A stretch of DNA of 64,000 nt from the NCBI RefSeq assembly GCF_011764545.1, contig NZ_AP022870.1, positions 3,332,001-3,396,000 of the forward strand, given 5' to 3'. This stretch comes from Phytohabitans flavus. GTDB lineage: Bacteria; Actinomycetota; Actinomycetes; Mycobacteriales; Micromonosporaceae. Under the pieces are notes generated by a model. The model made no database searches, was not told where the DNA came from, and worked only from the letters and a program-made list of their open reading frames with translations. Each line of letters begins with the position of its first letter. Within the stretch, counting starts at the first letter, position 1. Made by a program: the position numbers and the translations under genes. Below are positions 8,902 through 17,796 of this stretch, piece after piece.

Positions 8902-9932
8902 TGGGCCACCGCGATCGGGGTAGCGGCGGCCGAGGCGGACGCGCCGGAGCCGAGGCCGGGGTGGCGCAGGCAGGCCACCGAGCGTTCGGCGCTGACCGGC
9001 ACCAGCGGCGGGTCGATCCGCGCGCACTCGTCCATCGCGACCGGGCAGCGGGTGCGGAAGCGGCAGCCGTTCGGCGGGCGGGCCGGGTCGGGCAGGTCAC
9101 CGTGGAGCACGATGCGCTTGCGGCCGCGCTGCTGGTCCGGGTCGGCCACGGGCACGGCGGACAGCAGCGCCTCCGTGTACGGGTGCAGCGGCTCGCCGGC
9201 GACCAGCGTGGCCGGGCCTTCCTCGACCACCCGGCCCAGGTACATCACCACGATCCGGTGGGACAGGTGGCGGACCGTGGCGAAGTCGTGCGACACCAGC
9301 ACGATCGCCTGGCCGTTCTCCTTCTGTAGCCGCAGCAGCAGGTTGAGGATCTCGGAGCGGGTGGAGAGGTCGAGCGCGGACGTGGGCTCGTCGGCGACCA
9401 GGATCCGGGGTTCGAGCGCGAGCGCGCGGGCGATGCAGACCCGCTGCCGCTGGCCGCCGGAGAGCTCTTCCGGGTACCGGTGCACGAGCCCCGGGTCGAG
9501 CGTCACCCGGCCCAGCAGCTCGGCCGCCCGGTCGGTGAGCTCGCGCCGCCCGATCCGGCCGTGCACGAGCAGCGGCTCGGCGACGGCGTGCCCGACGGTC
9601 TTGGTCGGGTCGAGCGCGCCGTACGGGTCCTGGAAGATCATCTGGAGGCTGGCCCGCAGCGACTTGAGCGCCCGGCCCCGCGCGGCGGTGACGTCGACGC
9701 CGTCCACCTCGACCCGCCCGGTGTCCACAGTGAGCAGTCGGGACACGAGCCGGCTCACTGTCGTCTTGCCGGAACCGGACTCGCCGACGATGCCGAGCGT
9801 GCGTCCCGCCGCGACGCTCAGGTCGACACCGTCCACGGCACGCACCCGGTCGACCACCCGCCCGAGGGCGGAGCGCCGCAGCGGAAAGGACTTCGTCAGC
9901 CCGGTCGCGCGCAGCACAGGAGTGTCCGTCAC
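8898..9932 (-). CDS. ABC transporter ATPase, OppF/DppF type
   Basis: Cytoplasmic ATPase of 344 residues that powers the peptide/nickel-type importer. It has Walker A GESGSGKTT near residue 50, Q-loop MIFQDPYGALDPT, signature LSGGQRQR, Walker B RILVADEPTSALD and H-loop VSHD. The C-terminus carries the oligopeptide/dipeptide extension (HPYTEALLSAVP, then NGCRFRTRCPVAMDEC with conserved cysteines) typical of OppF/DppF. GTG 9930-9932 overlaps the OppD-type stop by 4 bp (GTGA). It works as a heterodimer with the next ATPase upstream. Confidence 0.92.
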   Translation of the reverse strand: MTDTPVLRATGLTKSFPLRRSALGRVVDRVRAVDGVDLSVAAGRTLGIVGESGSGKTTVSRLVSRLLTVDTGRVEVDGVDVTAARGRALKSLRASLQMIFQDPYGALDPTKTVGHAVAEPLLVHGRIGRRELTDRAAELLGRVTLDPGLVHRYPEELSGGQRQRVCIARALALEPRILVADEPTSALDLSTRSEILNLLLRLQKENGQAIVLVSHDFATVRHLSHRIVVMYLGRVVEEGPATLVAGEPLHPYTEALLSAVPVADPDQQRGRKRIVLHGDLPDPARPPNGCRFRTRCPVAMDECARIDPPLVPVSAERSVACLRHPGLGSGASASAAATPIAVAQ

Positions 9933-10960
9933 AGCTGCCTCCCGGGCGTCAGGTCACCGGCCGCGACGCGGCCGCAGCGGGTGTGGTGGCCGGCGGCGAG
10001 GACCGTGTCCGCCTGCGGCTCGGCGCAGGCGGCGGCCGCGTGCCGGCAGCGCGGCTGGAAGCGGCAGCCGGCCGGGAACGCGCCCGCCGGCGGCACCCGC
10101 CCGCCGATCACCTTGAGCGGTGTACGGGCGTGGTCGGACTGTGGCACCGAGCCGAGCAGCGCGCTCGTGTACGGGTGGGCCGGCGTCCGAAACGCCTCGC
10201 GCACCGGGGCCTTCTCCACGACGTGACCGGCGTACATGACGACGACCTCGTCGCAGAAGTCGGCGACCACGCCCAGGTCGTGGGTGACCAGCAGTACGGC
10301 CAGCCCGAGGTCGCGCTGGAGGTCGCGGAGCAGCTCGAGGATCTCGGCCTGGATCGTCACGTCGAGCGCGGTGGTGGGCTCGTCGGCCACCACCAGGCGA
10401 GGCTCGCCGGCGATCGCCGCGGCGATCATGACGCGCTGCTGCATACCGCCGCTCATCTCGTGCGGGTACGAGTCGAGCCGCCGCTTCGCGTCCGGGATGC
10501 CGACCCGGTCGAGCAGCGCGCGGGCGTGCTCCCGGGCGGTCCGGCGCCCTTCCTTGAAGTGGATGCGCCGCGCCTCGGCGATCTGGTCGCCGACCGTCAT
10601 CGTCGGGTTGAGGCTGCTCATCGGCTCCTGGAACACCGCGCCGACCGGGCCGCCGCGGATCCGCCGCAGCTCGCGCGGGCTACAGGTGAGCAGGTCGGTA
10701 CCGGCGAAGACGATCTCCCCGGCGACCACCCGCACGGCGCGCGGCAGCAGCCCGAGGATCGCCATCGCGGTCAGCGTCTTGCCGCACCCTGACTCGCCGA
10801 TCAGCGCGACCGAGCGCCCCTTCGGCACGGTGAACTCGACGTCCTTCACCAGGCCGGGCTGGGCGGTGCCGCCGACCAGGTCGAGGGTGAGCCCGCGGAC
10901 GGACAGCAGCGCCTCGGCGGTGGTGGGCGCGGGGCCGGTCTCCCGGAGCGCGGCGGTCAC
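9929..10960 (-). CDS. ABC transporter ATPase, OppD/DppD type
   Basis: Second ATPase of the importer, 343 residues. Motifs are Walker A GESGCGKT, Q-loop AVFQEPMSSLNPTMTVG, signature EMSGGMQQRVMIA, Walker B RLVVADEPTTALD and H-loop VTHDLGVV. The C-terminal oligopeptide extension HPYTSALLGSVPQ with a cysteine-rich tail is present. Start is GTG 10958-10960, preceded by GGAGG about 5 nt upstream and overlapping the permease stop by 4 bp. Together with the OppF-type partner it should couple ATP hydrolysis to transport by the two permeases. Confidence 0.92.
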   Translation of the reverse strand: MTAALRETGPAPTTAEALLSVRGLTLDLVGGTAQPGLVKDVEFTVPKGRSVALIGESGCGKTLTAMAILGLLPRAVRVVAGEIVFAGTDLLTCSPRELRRIRGGPVGAVFQEPMSSLNPTMTVGDQIAEARRIHFKEGRRTAREHARALLDRVGIPDAKRRLDSYPHEMSGGMQQRVMIAAAIAGEPRLVVADEPTTALDVTIQAEILELLRDLQRDLGLAVLLVTHDLGVVADFCDEVVVMYAGHVVEKAPVREAFRTPAHPYTSALLGSVPQSDHARTPLKVIGGRVPPAGAFPAGCRFQPRCRHAAAACAEPQADTVLAAGHHTRCGRVAAGDLTPGRQL

Positions 10961-11819
10961 GACGACCTCCGTCCGGCCAGTACGTCGCGCAGCGCGTCGC
11001 CCAGCGTGTTGAAGGTGAGAACGGTCAGCACCAGCGCGATGCCCGGCGGCACCACCGCGTACGGCGCGTCGTACTGGCTCCGGTACGCGGCGCCGAGCAT
11101 CGACCCCCAGCTGGCGTCGGGCGGCTGCACGCCGAGCCCGATGAAGCTGAGGCTCGCCTCGGCGAGGAGCGCGACACCCATCAGGATCGTCACCTGTACC
11201 AGCAGCGGCGCCGCGATGTTGGGCAGGATGTGCACCCACAGCGTGCGCCGCGTGGAGCAGCCGATCGCGGTGGCCGACTCGATGAACGTCTCCTCCGCGA
11301 CCGACATCGTCGCGCCGCGGACCACCCGGAAGACGGTCGGCGAGAAGATGATGCCGACCGCGACCATCGCGTTGGTCAGGCCCGGGCCGAGCACGGCGAC
11401 GATCGCGAGGGCGCTGGCCAGGGCCGGCAGGCTGAGCAGCGTGTCGGCGAGCCGTCCGGTGACCGCGTCGACGATGCCCCGGCGGCGGCCCGCCCACAGG
11501 CCGGCCGGCAGTCCGATGAGTACGGCGATGCCGACCGAGATGAGCGGTGCGGTCACCGCGATCCGGGCCGCGTAGAGCAGGCGGCTCAGCACGTCCCGGC
11601 CGAACTCGTCGGTACCGGCGAGGTGGGTCAGGCTGACCCGGCGAACCGGTTGCCGAGCTCCTGCGCGTCCGGGTCGTGCGGCGCGATGACCGGGGCGGCG
11701 ATGGCGCAGCCGACGAGGAGTACAAGGAAGGCGAAGGCGACCGCGCTCGACGGGCGCCGCAGTGCCGCGCGGAGTGGGCGGCGCCGTGCCGCGGGCAAAG
11801 TGGTGGCGACGGCGGTCAT
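10957..11819 (-). CDS. ABC transporter permease, DppC/OppC type, frameshifted at 11637-11639
   Basis: Inner-membrane permease, about 287 residues if the break is repaired. The N-terminal part (MTAVATTLPAARRRPL and a first membrane helix AVAFAFLVLLVGCAIAAPVI) stops after QELGNRFAGSA. The rest (SLTHLAGTDEFGRDVLSRLL onward) is one frame away. One extra base in the CCC run at 11637-11639 joins them smoothly. The second part shows the DppC hallmark GTDEFGRD, several membrane segments and the EAA loop (EETFIESATAIGCSTRRTLW). ATG 11817-11819 overlaps the DppB-type stop by 4 bp. Either a sequencing error or a genuine disruption that would kill the importer. Confidence 0.85.
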
Positions 11820-12764
11820 GCGACACGCACCTTGGGGTTGATCCAGCCGTAGGTGAGGTCGACGGCGAGGTTGACCACCACCACGATCACCGCGCTGAAG
11901 AGCACGTAGCCCTGGATCATCGGGTAGTCGCGCTGGAGTACCGCGTTGATCGCGGTTGTGCCGAGACCGGTGATGCCGGCGACGACCTCGACCACGATGG
12001 AGCCGCCGAGCAGCCGGCCGGCCTGGAGGCCGAGCACGGTGACGACCGGGATCGCCGCGTTGCGCAGCAGGTGCCGCCGTATCAGCCAGAAGCCGGAGGC
12101 GCCGCGGGCGCGGGCGGTCCGGATGTACGGCCGGACCAGCACGTCGGCCACGCAGCCCCGGGTGTGCCGGGCGAGCTCGGCCGCGGTGGCCAGGCCGAGC
12201 GCGGTGGCCGGCAGGATCAGGTGGGACAGCCACGGCCAGAAGCCCTCGGCGAGCGGCGTGTACCCGGTGGCGGGCAGCCACGGGTTGGAGAGCGCGAAGG
12301 CCGAGATAAGCAGCATCGCCACCCAGAAGCTGGGCATCGCGATGCCCAGCGTGGCGGCGGTGGAGACCGCGCGGTCCACCCAGGTGCCCTGGCGCAGCCC
12401 GGCGAGCAGGCCGGCGCTCACGCCCACGACCACCGCGATCACGATGGCGAGGCCGGTGATGGAGAGGGTGGCCGGTGCGGCCTGTGCGATGGTCTCGGTG
12501 ACCGAGCGACCGGTGAAGAGCGAGTCTCCGAGGTCGCCGCGGAGCAGGTCAGCGCACCAGCGCAGGTACTGCTCGACGACCGGGGCGTTCAGCCCGAGCT
12601 GCTCGCGGATGCGGGCGACGTCCTCGACGGTCGCGTTCTCACCGGCGATCAGCTCGGCCGGGTCCCCGGGGGTGAGCTGTACCAGCAGGAACGTCAGGAC
12701 GGATACGAGCCACAGTACGAGGAACCCGGCGCCGAGCCGGCGCAGCACCATTCCAGCGGTCATG
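11816..12764 (-). CDS. ABC transporter permease, DppB/OppB type
   Basis: First gene of the operon; a 315-residue integral membrane protein. DppB features are the N-terminal helix with LTFLLVQLTPGDPAELI, the periplasmic region LRWCADLLRGDLGDSLFTG, the EAA-type loop YIRTARARGASGFW and a C-terminal helix LFSAVIVVVVNLAVDL. I chose ATG 12762-12764 because a near-perfect GGAGG lies 5-6 nt upstream; a TTG four codons earlier overlaps that site and is less likely. It pairs with the DppC-type permease to form the channel. The 137-bp gap upstream holds the AT-rich inverted repeat described separately. Confidence 0.92.
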
Positions 12765-12875
12765 ATCACCTCCAACTCGTGTGGGGAGCCGAGCGGATGG
12801 ATAGGGGGTAGACGTCAAACGCGACGCGAAGGGGGAGCGCGTCGTGTGACGAAGGAGAACCGAAGCGATGTCCGA

Positions 12876-12898
12876 TAATTAAAACGTGCTTTTCATTA
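12876..12898. promoter_or_regulatory. AT-rich inverted repeat, candidate IclR operator before the ABC operon
   Basis: TAATTAAAA and TTTTCATTA arms (8 of 9 complementary) separated by CGTGC, in the 137-bp gap between the IclR gene and the permease gene. It is strikingly AT-rich for this genome and sits where the operon promoter should be. A TCCGATAATT half-site at 12871-12880 resembles one arm of the 29-bp palindrome at 17797 and 31303. Which regulator binds is inference. Confidence 0.5.
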
Positions 12899-12901
12899 TT
12901 G

Positions 12902-13732
12902 TTACAAGCGATGGTGCACTGACGGCGGTCCCGCGTCAAGAGGCGAGCCGATGCCGCCCAACTCGGCCGTCAGCGCGTTCGCCGCACCCTGGAGGGCGAC
13001 GACCTGAGGTGACTCCGCCTCCCCCGACATCAGGTTGCTGATGCCCAGGAGCGCGAGCGTGGCGCAGATGCCGTACTCGTTGAAGACCGGCACCGCCATC
13101 GCGGTGATGCCCCGCGACGCGGAGCGCAGCACGGCGACGCCGGACTCGCGGATCGCCTTGATCTGGCCGCGGATCCGGGTCTGGTCCACGAGGCCGAGGT
13201 TGCCCAGCAGCCGGTCGACCTGGAGCTGGTCCTGGCGGTACGCGAGGAACACCTGGGCCTGCGCGGTCTCCAGCGTGAGCTGGGTGCCGACCCGGACGGT
13301 GAGCAGCACGTCGCCGGAGGTGTCCTCTTCGACATGGGACACGATGGGCCCGGAGCTGCCCCAGAGACTGAGCACCGCGGTCAGGTGGGTGCGCGCCGCG
13401 AGCCGCTGCATGTGCGGCGGTGCCAGCCGCATCACCTCCTGCCGGCGCAGCGCGAACGCGCCGAGCTGGAACAGCAGCGCCCCCGGCGCGAACGTGCCGG
13501 CCTGCGGCCCGCGGTCGAGCAGCCCCGCGGTGACAAGCGAAACGCAGTAGCGGTGGGCGGTCGTGCGGTTGAGACCGATGCGGTCGGCCACCTCGGCCGC
13601 GGTGAGCGCGCCGGTGTCCGGGCCGAAGAGCCGCAGCACCTGCCCGACGCGGCGGACCGCCTGGATGTCGGCCTGGGCCGGCGACTCGTCGCCGTTGGTC
13701 ACTCGGCTCTCGTTCACATGCGTACCAACCAT
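12902..13732 (-). CDS. IclR-family transcriptional regulator
   Basis: A 276-residue regulator. The N-terminal winged helix-turn-helix is visible as VRRVGQVLRLFG followed by LTAAEVADRIGLNRTTAHRY (about residues 27-60). The C-terminal ligand-binding domain has TVRVGTQLTLETAQAQVFLA and GITAMAVPVFNEYG. Family members sense small organic acids and control adjacent catabolic genes. It lies upstream of, and co-oriented with, the ABC/catabolic operon and divergent from the DUF6282 gene, so it probably controls both. ATG 13730-13732 was chosen; another possible start is at VNES, six codons in. Confidence 0.9.
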   Translation of the reverse strand: MVGTHVNESRVTNGDESPAQADIQAVRRVGQVLRLFGPDTGALTAAEVADRIGLNRTTAHRYCVSLVTAGLLDRGPQAGTFAPGALLFQLGAFALRRQEVMRLAPPHMQRLAARTHLTAVLSLWGSSGPIVSHVEEDTSGDVLLTVRVGTQLTLETAQAQVFLAYRQDQLQVDRLLGNLGLVDQTRIRGQIKAIRESGVAVLRSASRGITAMAVPVFNEYGICATLALLGISNLMSGEAESPQVVALQGAANALTAELGGIGSPLDAGPPSVHHRL

Positions 13733-13870
13733 TTCACATCTTGAACTCGGCTGGACCGGACGCTAGCCTCTCGATCACCTAGCCACAACCCTCCGCCAGG
13801 GGCTATCTGGGCCGGTTGACGTGCGGGAGCCACCACGCTCGCACGCTGGCATCCCACTTTGCGCACTCAC

Positions 13871-13887
13871 TGTTCACATGGCGAACA
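13871..13887. promoter_or_regulatory. Inverted repeat TGTTC-N7-GAACA upstream of the DUF6282 gene
   Basis: The 17-bp sequence TGTTCACATGGCGAACA is an imperfect palindrome 23 bp before the GTG start at 13910. The string GTTCACATG recurs at 13714-13722, inside the start region of the divergent IclR gene, so both ends of this intergenic region carry the motif. GTTC/GAAC arms are common for IclR operators; binding is inferred. Confidence 0.4.
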
Positions 13888-13909
13888 TCCTTCGATCGAG
13901 GGAGTCTTT

Positions 13910-14806
13910 GTGACCATCCCCTCCGCGCTCCACAAAGTGCTCCACGGTCTGGTGGACCTGCACTGCCACTCGGGCCCCAACCCGTTCCCTCGGCGGTTCG
14001 ACCACGCCGAGGCCGCCCGCGACGGCGAGCGGCTGGAGATGCGGGCGCTGCTGGTCAAGTCGCACCACCACAACACCGTGATGGACCTGCTCGCGATGGG
14101 CGACCGGCTGCGCGCCACGCGTACCGAGGTGTTCGGCGGCATCGCGCTCAACAACCAGGTCGGCGGCATCAACCCGTTCGCGGTGGAGCTGTCGCTGCGG
14201 ATGGGCGGGAAGGCGGTGTGGTTTCCGACCGTCTCGTCGGCGCAGCACATCGCGTACCACCACGGCGGCGGCGGCTTTCCGAAGTCCACTGTGGAGCTGA
14301 GTACCGAGCTGGTGGAGATTCGCGGCCCGGACGGCGACCTGGTCCCGGCCGCGCGCCGGGTGCTCGACCTGGTGCGGGAGAGCGGCGCGCTGGTCACCGG
14401 CGGGCACATGGACGCGGGCCGCATCCTCCAGCTCTTCACCGAGGCGCGGGAGCGGGGCGTGGAGCGGATGCTGGTCAGCCACCCCAACTTCGTGGTCGGC
14501 GCCGACTACGAGCAGTGCCTGGAGCTGGTCCGGCTCGGCGCGTACGTCGAGCACGAGACGAGCATGTACGACCCCGAGGTGCGCAACGTGCGCTGGGGGC
14601 CCGAGGTGCTGCTGGAGTGGATCGAGCGGATCGGGCCGGAGCGCACGGTGCTCGCCTCCGACCTCGGCCAGGACGGGCGCCCGCTGCCGGCCGACTCGTT
14701 CGCCCGGGTCGGCGCCGCGCTGCTCGACCTCGGCCTGCCCGAGAAGGACCTGCGGCGGATGGTCCGCACCAACCCGGCGTACCTACTGGGCCTGGACGAC
14801 GACTGA
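13910..14806 (+). CDS. DUF6282-type putative metal-dependent hydrolase
   Basis: A 298-residue protein, apparently an amidohydrolase-like barrel of the DUF6282 type. It is rich in possible metal ligands: VDLHCHSGPNPFPRRFDH at the N-terminus, ALLVKSHHHNTV, TGGHMDAGR, LVSHPNFV and a terminal aspartate in VLASDLGQDGRP. I chose GTG 13910 because GGGAG lies 6-7 nt upstream; an upstream in-frame TTG at 13859 has no such site. First gene of the divergent set (DUF6282, cupin, aldolase, lipocalin-like). It probably hydrolyses an intermediate of the same pathway as the ABC operon. No reaction has been assigned to this family that I can rely on. Confidence 0.75.
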   Translation: MTIPSALHKVLHGLVDLHCHSGPNPFPRRFDHAEAARDGERLEMRALLVKSHHHNTVMDLLAMGDRLRATRTEVFGGIALNNQVGGINPFAVELSLRMGGKAVWFPTVSSAQHIAYHHGGGGFPKSTVELSTELVEIRGPDGDLVPAARRVLDLVRESGALVTGGHMDAGRILQLFTEARERGVERMLVSHPNFVVGADYEQCLELVRLGAYVEHETSMYDPEVRNVRWGPEVLLEWIERIGPERTVLASDLGQDGRPLPADSFARVGAALLDLGLPEKDLRRMVRTNPAYLLGLDDD

Positions 14807-14819
14807 CCAAGGAGGTCAC

Positions 14820-15719
14820 ATGCACACCGACCTGCGCACGACGCTCGCCTCGGCCGGCGCTCCCCCGAACGGCGACGAGGGGATCGCCGCGCCCGAGTAC
14901 TTCGAGTTCGACACCATGGCGCCCACCGAGATCTCGCCAGCCGGCAGCCGTACCTGGCTGGTCCGCGGGCAGAACCTGGTGGTCGCGTTCAGCCGGCTGC
15001 GCGCCGGTGACACGCTCGCCCGCACCGGGCAGCCGCACGAGTACCTGCTGCTGCTCGCCGACCCCGCCACCGACGTGTGGATCCAGGCCGGCGGCGAGGA
15101 GGCGGCGGTGGCCGGCGCCGCGATCGTGGTAGTGCCACCCGGCGACAGCGTGCTGGCCGCCCGGGCCGACACCACCGTGGTTCGGGCGTTCGACGCGCGC
15201 ACCACCGACCTGGCCGACCGCTGCCACAACGCCGCGTCGTACGCCGAGCCGCACCCCCGGGTGGCCCCGCTGGAGCCGTGGCCGGACCCGGTCGACGGGC
15301 ACCGCCTGCGGGTGTACCCGGTCGCCGACCACCCGCGCCGCGAAGGCTCGTTCGGCCGGCTCTTCCGGACCAGCACGCTGATGGTCAACTTCGGCGACCC
15401 GGTACAGGGCCCGCGCGACACGAACCGGATGTCCCCGCACCACCACGACGACTTCGAGCAGATCTCGCTGACGCTGAGCGGCGAGTACGTGCACCACATC
15501 CGCACACCCTGGACGCCTCGGCTGGCGCGGTGGCGCGAGGACGAGCACCGCGCGGTCGGCAGCCCGTCGGTGACCGTCATCCCGCCGCCGACCGTGCACA
15601 CCTCGCAGGCCACCGGCAGCGGCGCCAACCACCTGATCGACCTGTTCAGCCCGCCGCGCGCGGACTTCTCCGCCAAGCCCGGCTGGGTCCGCAACGCCGA
15701 GGAGTACCCGGCACCATGA
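14820..15719 (+). CDS. Bicupin-fold protein, possible metal-dependent dioxygenase or isomerase
   Basis: A 299-residue protein with two beta-rich halves. The C-terminal half shows cupin-type metal ligands: NRMSPHHHDDFEQISLTLSG (His cluster and Glu) and a later histidine in PPPTVHTSQATG. The N-terminal half (ISPAGSRTWLVRGQNLVVAF to VVVPPGDSVL) is cupin-shaped but lacks an obvious histidine cluster, so only one site may bind metal. An excellent Shine-Dalgarno AAGGAGG precedes ATG 14820 by 6 nt. The stop overlaps the next start by 4 bp. It may open, isomerise or oxygenate the substrate before aldol cleavage by the neighbour; function not identified. Confidence 0.7.
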   Translation: MHTDLRTTLASAGAPPNGDEGIAAPEYFEFDTMAPTEISPAGSRTWLVRGQNLVVAFSRLRAGDTLARTGQPHEYLLLLADPATDVWIQAGGEEAAVAGAAIVVVPPGDSVLAARADTTVVRAFDARTTDLADRCHNAASYAEPHPRVAPLEPWPDPVDGHRLRVYPVADHPRREGSFGRLFRTSTLMVNFGDPVQGPRDTNRMSPHHHDDFEQISLTLSGEYVHHIRTPWTPRLARWREDEHRAVGSPSVTVIPPPTVHTSQATGSGANHLIDLFSPPRADFSAKPGWVRNAEEYPAP

Positions 15720-16464
15720 GCCTGCTCCAGAACGCACACACACCCATCGGGGCGTGGATCAAGCTGCCGGTCGTGGAGAGCGTCGAAATCATGGCCCTGG
15801 CCGGCTTCGACTTCGTGGTCGTCGACCTGGAGCACGGCGCGCTCGACCTCACCGACGTGTCCCGCCTCGTCGCGGTGGCCGCCGCGCACGGCCTCACCCC
15901 GCTGGTCCGGGTACCCGACCACAGCACCACCACGATCCAGCGGGTCCTGGACGCCGGCGCCCAGGGCGTGCTCGTGCCCCATGTGGACACTCCCGCGCAG
16001 GCCGAGGCGGTCGTGCGGGCGATGCGGTTTCCGCCGCGCGGGCACCGGGGGCGGGCGGCACCGGGCGGGCCGGTCAGTGGGGGCTGCTCCCCCGCGACGA
16101 GTACATCCGGCACGGCGACACCGCCGTGCTCTGCGTACCGCAGCTGGAGAGCGCCGAGGCGATCGCCGCCGCTCCCGCGATCCTCGCGGTCGACGGGGTG
16201 GACGCCGTCTTCGTCGGCTCCGCCGACCTCGCGCTCTCGCTCGGCGACCCGGGACGGGTGCCGGCGCTCGTCGACGAGGCCCTGGCCGCCGGCGCGGCGG
16301 CCGGCAAGCCATGTGGGCTGGCCACGATCACCCCGGAACAGGCCGCAGGCGCGGTCCGCCGGGGCGCGCGGTTCCTGCTGGTCGGCAACGACGCCGGGAT
16401 GCTCGCCCGCACGGCCAGCGGTGTGGCCGGGGCGGTACGGAAGGAGGTCGCCTCCGATGGCTGA
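15716..16464 (+). CDS. HpcH/HpaI-family aldolase, frameshifted at 16047-16051
   Basis: Class II aldolase of the HpcH/HpaI/citrate-lyase-beta type, about 249 residues when repaired; family members cleave 2-keto-4-hydroxy acids to pyruvate plus an aldehyde. Visible motifs are VVVDLEHGALDL near residue 37, VLVPHVDTPAQAE near residue 85 and VFVGSADLALSLG near residue 165. The frame breaks after RFPPRGHRG. One extra G in the run 16047-16051 restores AGGTGRAGQWGLLPRDEY and the rest to 16464. ATG 15716 overlaps the cupin stop by 4 bp; the end overlaps the next gene by 8 bp. The pyruvate-releasing chemistry suits the end of a catabolic route. Confidence 0.82.
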
Positions 16465-16917
16465 CAACCCGCTGCCCGGCCGCTGGGAGCTGGTCTCGTA
16501 CGCGCTGGAGGACGGGAGCCGGCCGCTCGGGACGTGCCGAGCGGCACGCTCCTCTATACCGCTGACGGGTACATGTCGGTGCACATGGCCGGCGAGGATC
16601 GCCCGCGCTTCGGCACGCGTACCGCGGCCGAGGGCGACCCGCCGCACAAGGTCGCCGCGGCGTCGACGTACGTCGGCTACTGCGGGGAGTACGAGTGGCT
16701 CGGCGACCGGGTGGTGCACCGGGTCACGGTGAGCTTCTTCCCCGACTACGTGGGGACGGAGCTGGTGCGGGAGGCCGAGCTGGACGGCGACCGGCTGACG
16801 CTGCGCGCCTACCCGCCCTCGGTCCGCGCCACCCGGCCCACGCCGGTACTCGTGTGGCGACGCGTCCCCACTACCCGCCCGGGGAGGGCACCGGATGACA
16901 CCGGGCACTCGGTATAG
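16457..16917 (+). CDS. Lipocalin-like domain protein, frameshifted at 16529-16531
   Basis: A small protein of about 153 residues when repaired, resembling the bacterial lipocalin-like family that begins GxWxLxSY: here MADNPLPGRWELVSY, followed by TLLYTADGYMSVHMAG and a run of beta strands. The frame is broken after SRPLG; one extra G in 16529-16531 gives GDVPSGTLLYTADG and continues to 16917. It may bind a small hydrophobic ligand or act as an isomerase-like accessory protein; the family has no firm biochemical role. Overlaps the aldolase stop by 8 bp and ends the divergent set. Confidence 0.7.
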
Positions 16918-16952
16918 TTCGGGCCCTTGGAATGCGAGGCGGTTAGGCGGAC

Positions 16953-17651
16953 ATGGTCACGGACGACGTAGGGACGGAATCGAGCTCCCGCCACGGCGCC
17001 ATGACCCTCGACCGTGGCCTCCAGGTGTTGGAGCTGCTGGCCGCCGAGGATCGCGACTTCACGGTCGCGGAGATCGCCAGCACGCTGGGCATGCACCGCC
17101 AAGCTGTGTACCGGCTGCTCGCCACCCTGACCGCGCACCACCTGGCGGCCCCGGCCGGCTCCGGGCGGTACAGCTTGGGCCTGGGCATTTTGCGCCTCTC
17201 CCGGCTGGCCCATCCGCAGCTGCGCCGCGCGGTGCTGCCCCAGCTGCGCCAGCTCGCCGAGGCGCTCGGCGCGACCGCGCAGTGTGTGGTGGCCGAGGGG
17301 TCCGAGGCGGTCACGCTGACCGTGGTCGAGCCGTCCGACGAGATCTTCCACCTCTCCCAGCGCCCGGGGGCACGCCACCCGCTCGACCAGGGTGCGAGCG
17401 GCCTGGCCATCCTGGCCGGCCGTGCCTCGGCGGCGGGCGAGCCGGCGGCGGTGGCCGAGGCCCGGAGCCGCGGCTACGTGGTCACCCACGGCCAGCTGAC
17501 GCCAGGCGCGATCGGCATCGCCGCGCCACTGCGCGACCGCGCCGGCCGTTCCCTGGACGCCAGCATCAGCGTGATCGCGCTGCGGGAGCTGGACATCGAG
17601 CGCGCCGGCGAGCTTGTCGTCCAGGCCGCCGCCGCGGCCACCGCTGCCTGA
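16953..17651 (+). CDS. IclR-family transcriptional regulator
   Basis: A 232-residue regulator. The winged helix is visible as TLDRGLQVLELLAAEDRDFT then VAEIASTLGMHRQAVYRLL (about residues 18-55). The effector domain is somewhat short: GATAQCVVAEGSEAVTLTVV, RHPLDQGASGLAILA and GAIGIAAPLRDRAG. It lies 36 bp after the lipocalin-like gene and 199 bp before the catabolic operon at 17850, facing the same way, so it is a candidate regulator of either. ATG 16953 was used; ATG 17001 (MTLDRGL) is an alternative close to the HTH. Confidence 0.88.
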   Translation: MVTDDVGTESSSRHGAMTLDRGLQVLELLAAEDRDFTVAEIASTLGMHRQAVYRLLATLTAHHLAAPAGSGRYSLGLGILRLSRLAHPQLRRAVLPQLRQLAEALGATAQCVVAEGSEAVTLTVVEPSDEIFHLSQRPGARHPLDQGASGLAILAGRASAAGEPAAVAEARSRGYVVTHGQLTPGAIGIAAPLRDRAGRSLDASISVIALRELDIERAGELVVQAAAAATAA

Positions 17652-17796
17652 GTCCCGCGCCCTCCCCTGGCCCCGGCCGAGGCTGATCCCCGGCTACGGC
17701 TGATCCCCCGCCTAAGGCTTGCCTTCGGCTGAGGCCGACCCCACATCACGTCCGCCCATGGTTGACAAGCCGCGCCCTCGCGGGCCATGGTTGTTT

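Noticed and set aside
7456..10116. Long plus-strand open frame opposite CoA-transferase and ATPase genes
   Set aside because: Low-complexity translation with no motif, antisense to well-supported genes.
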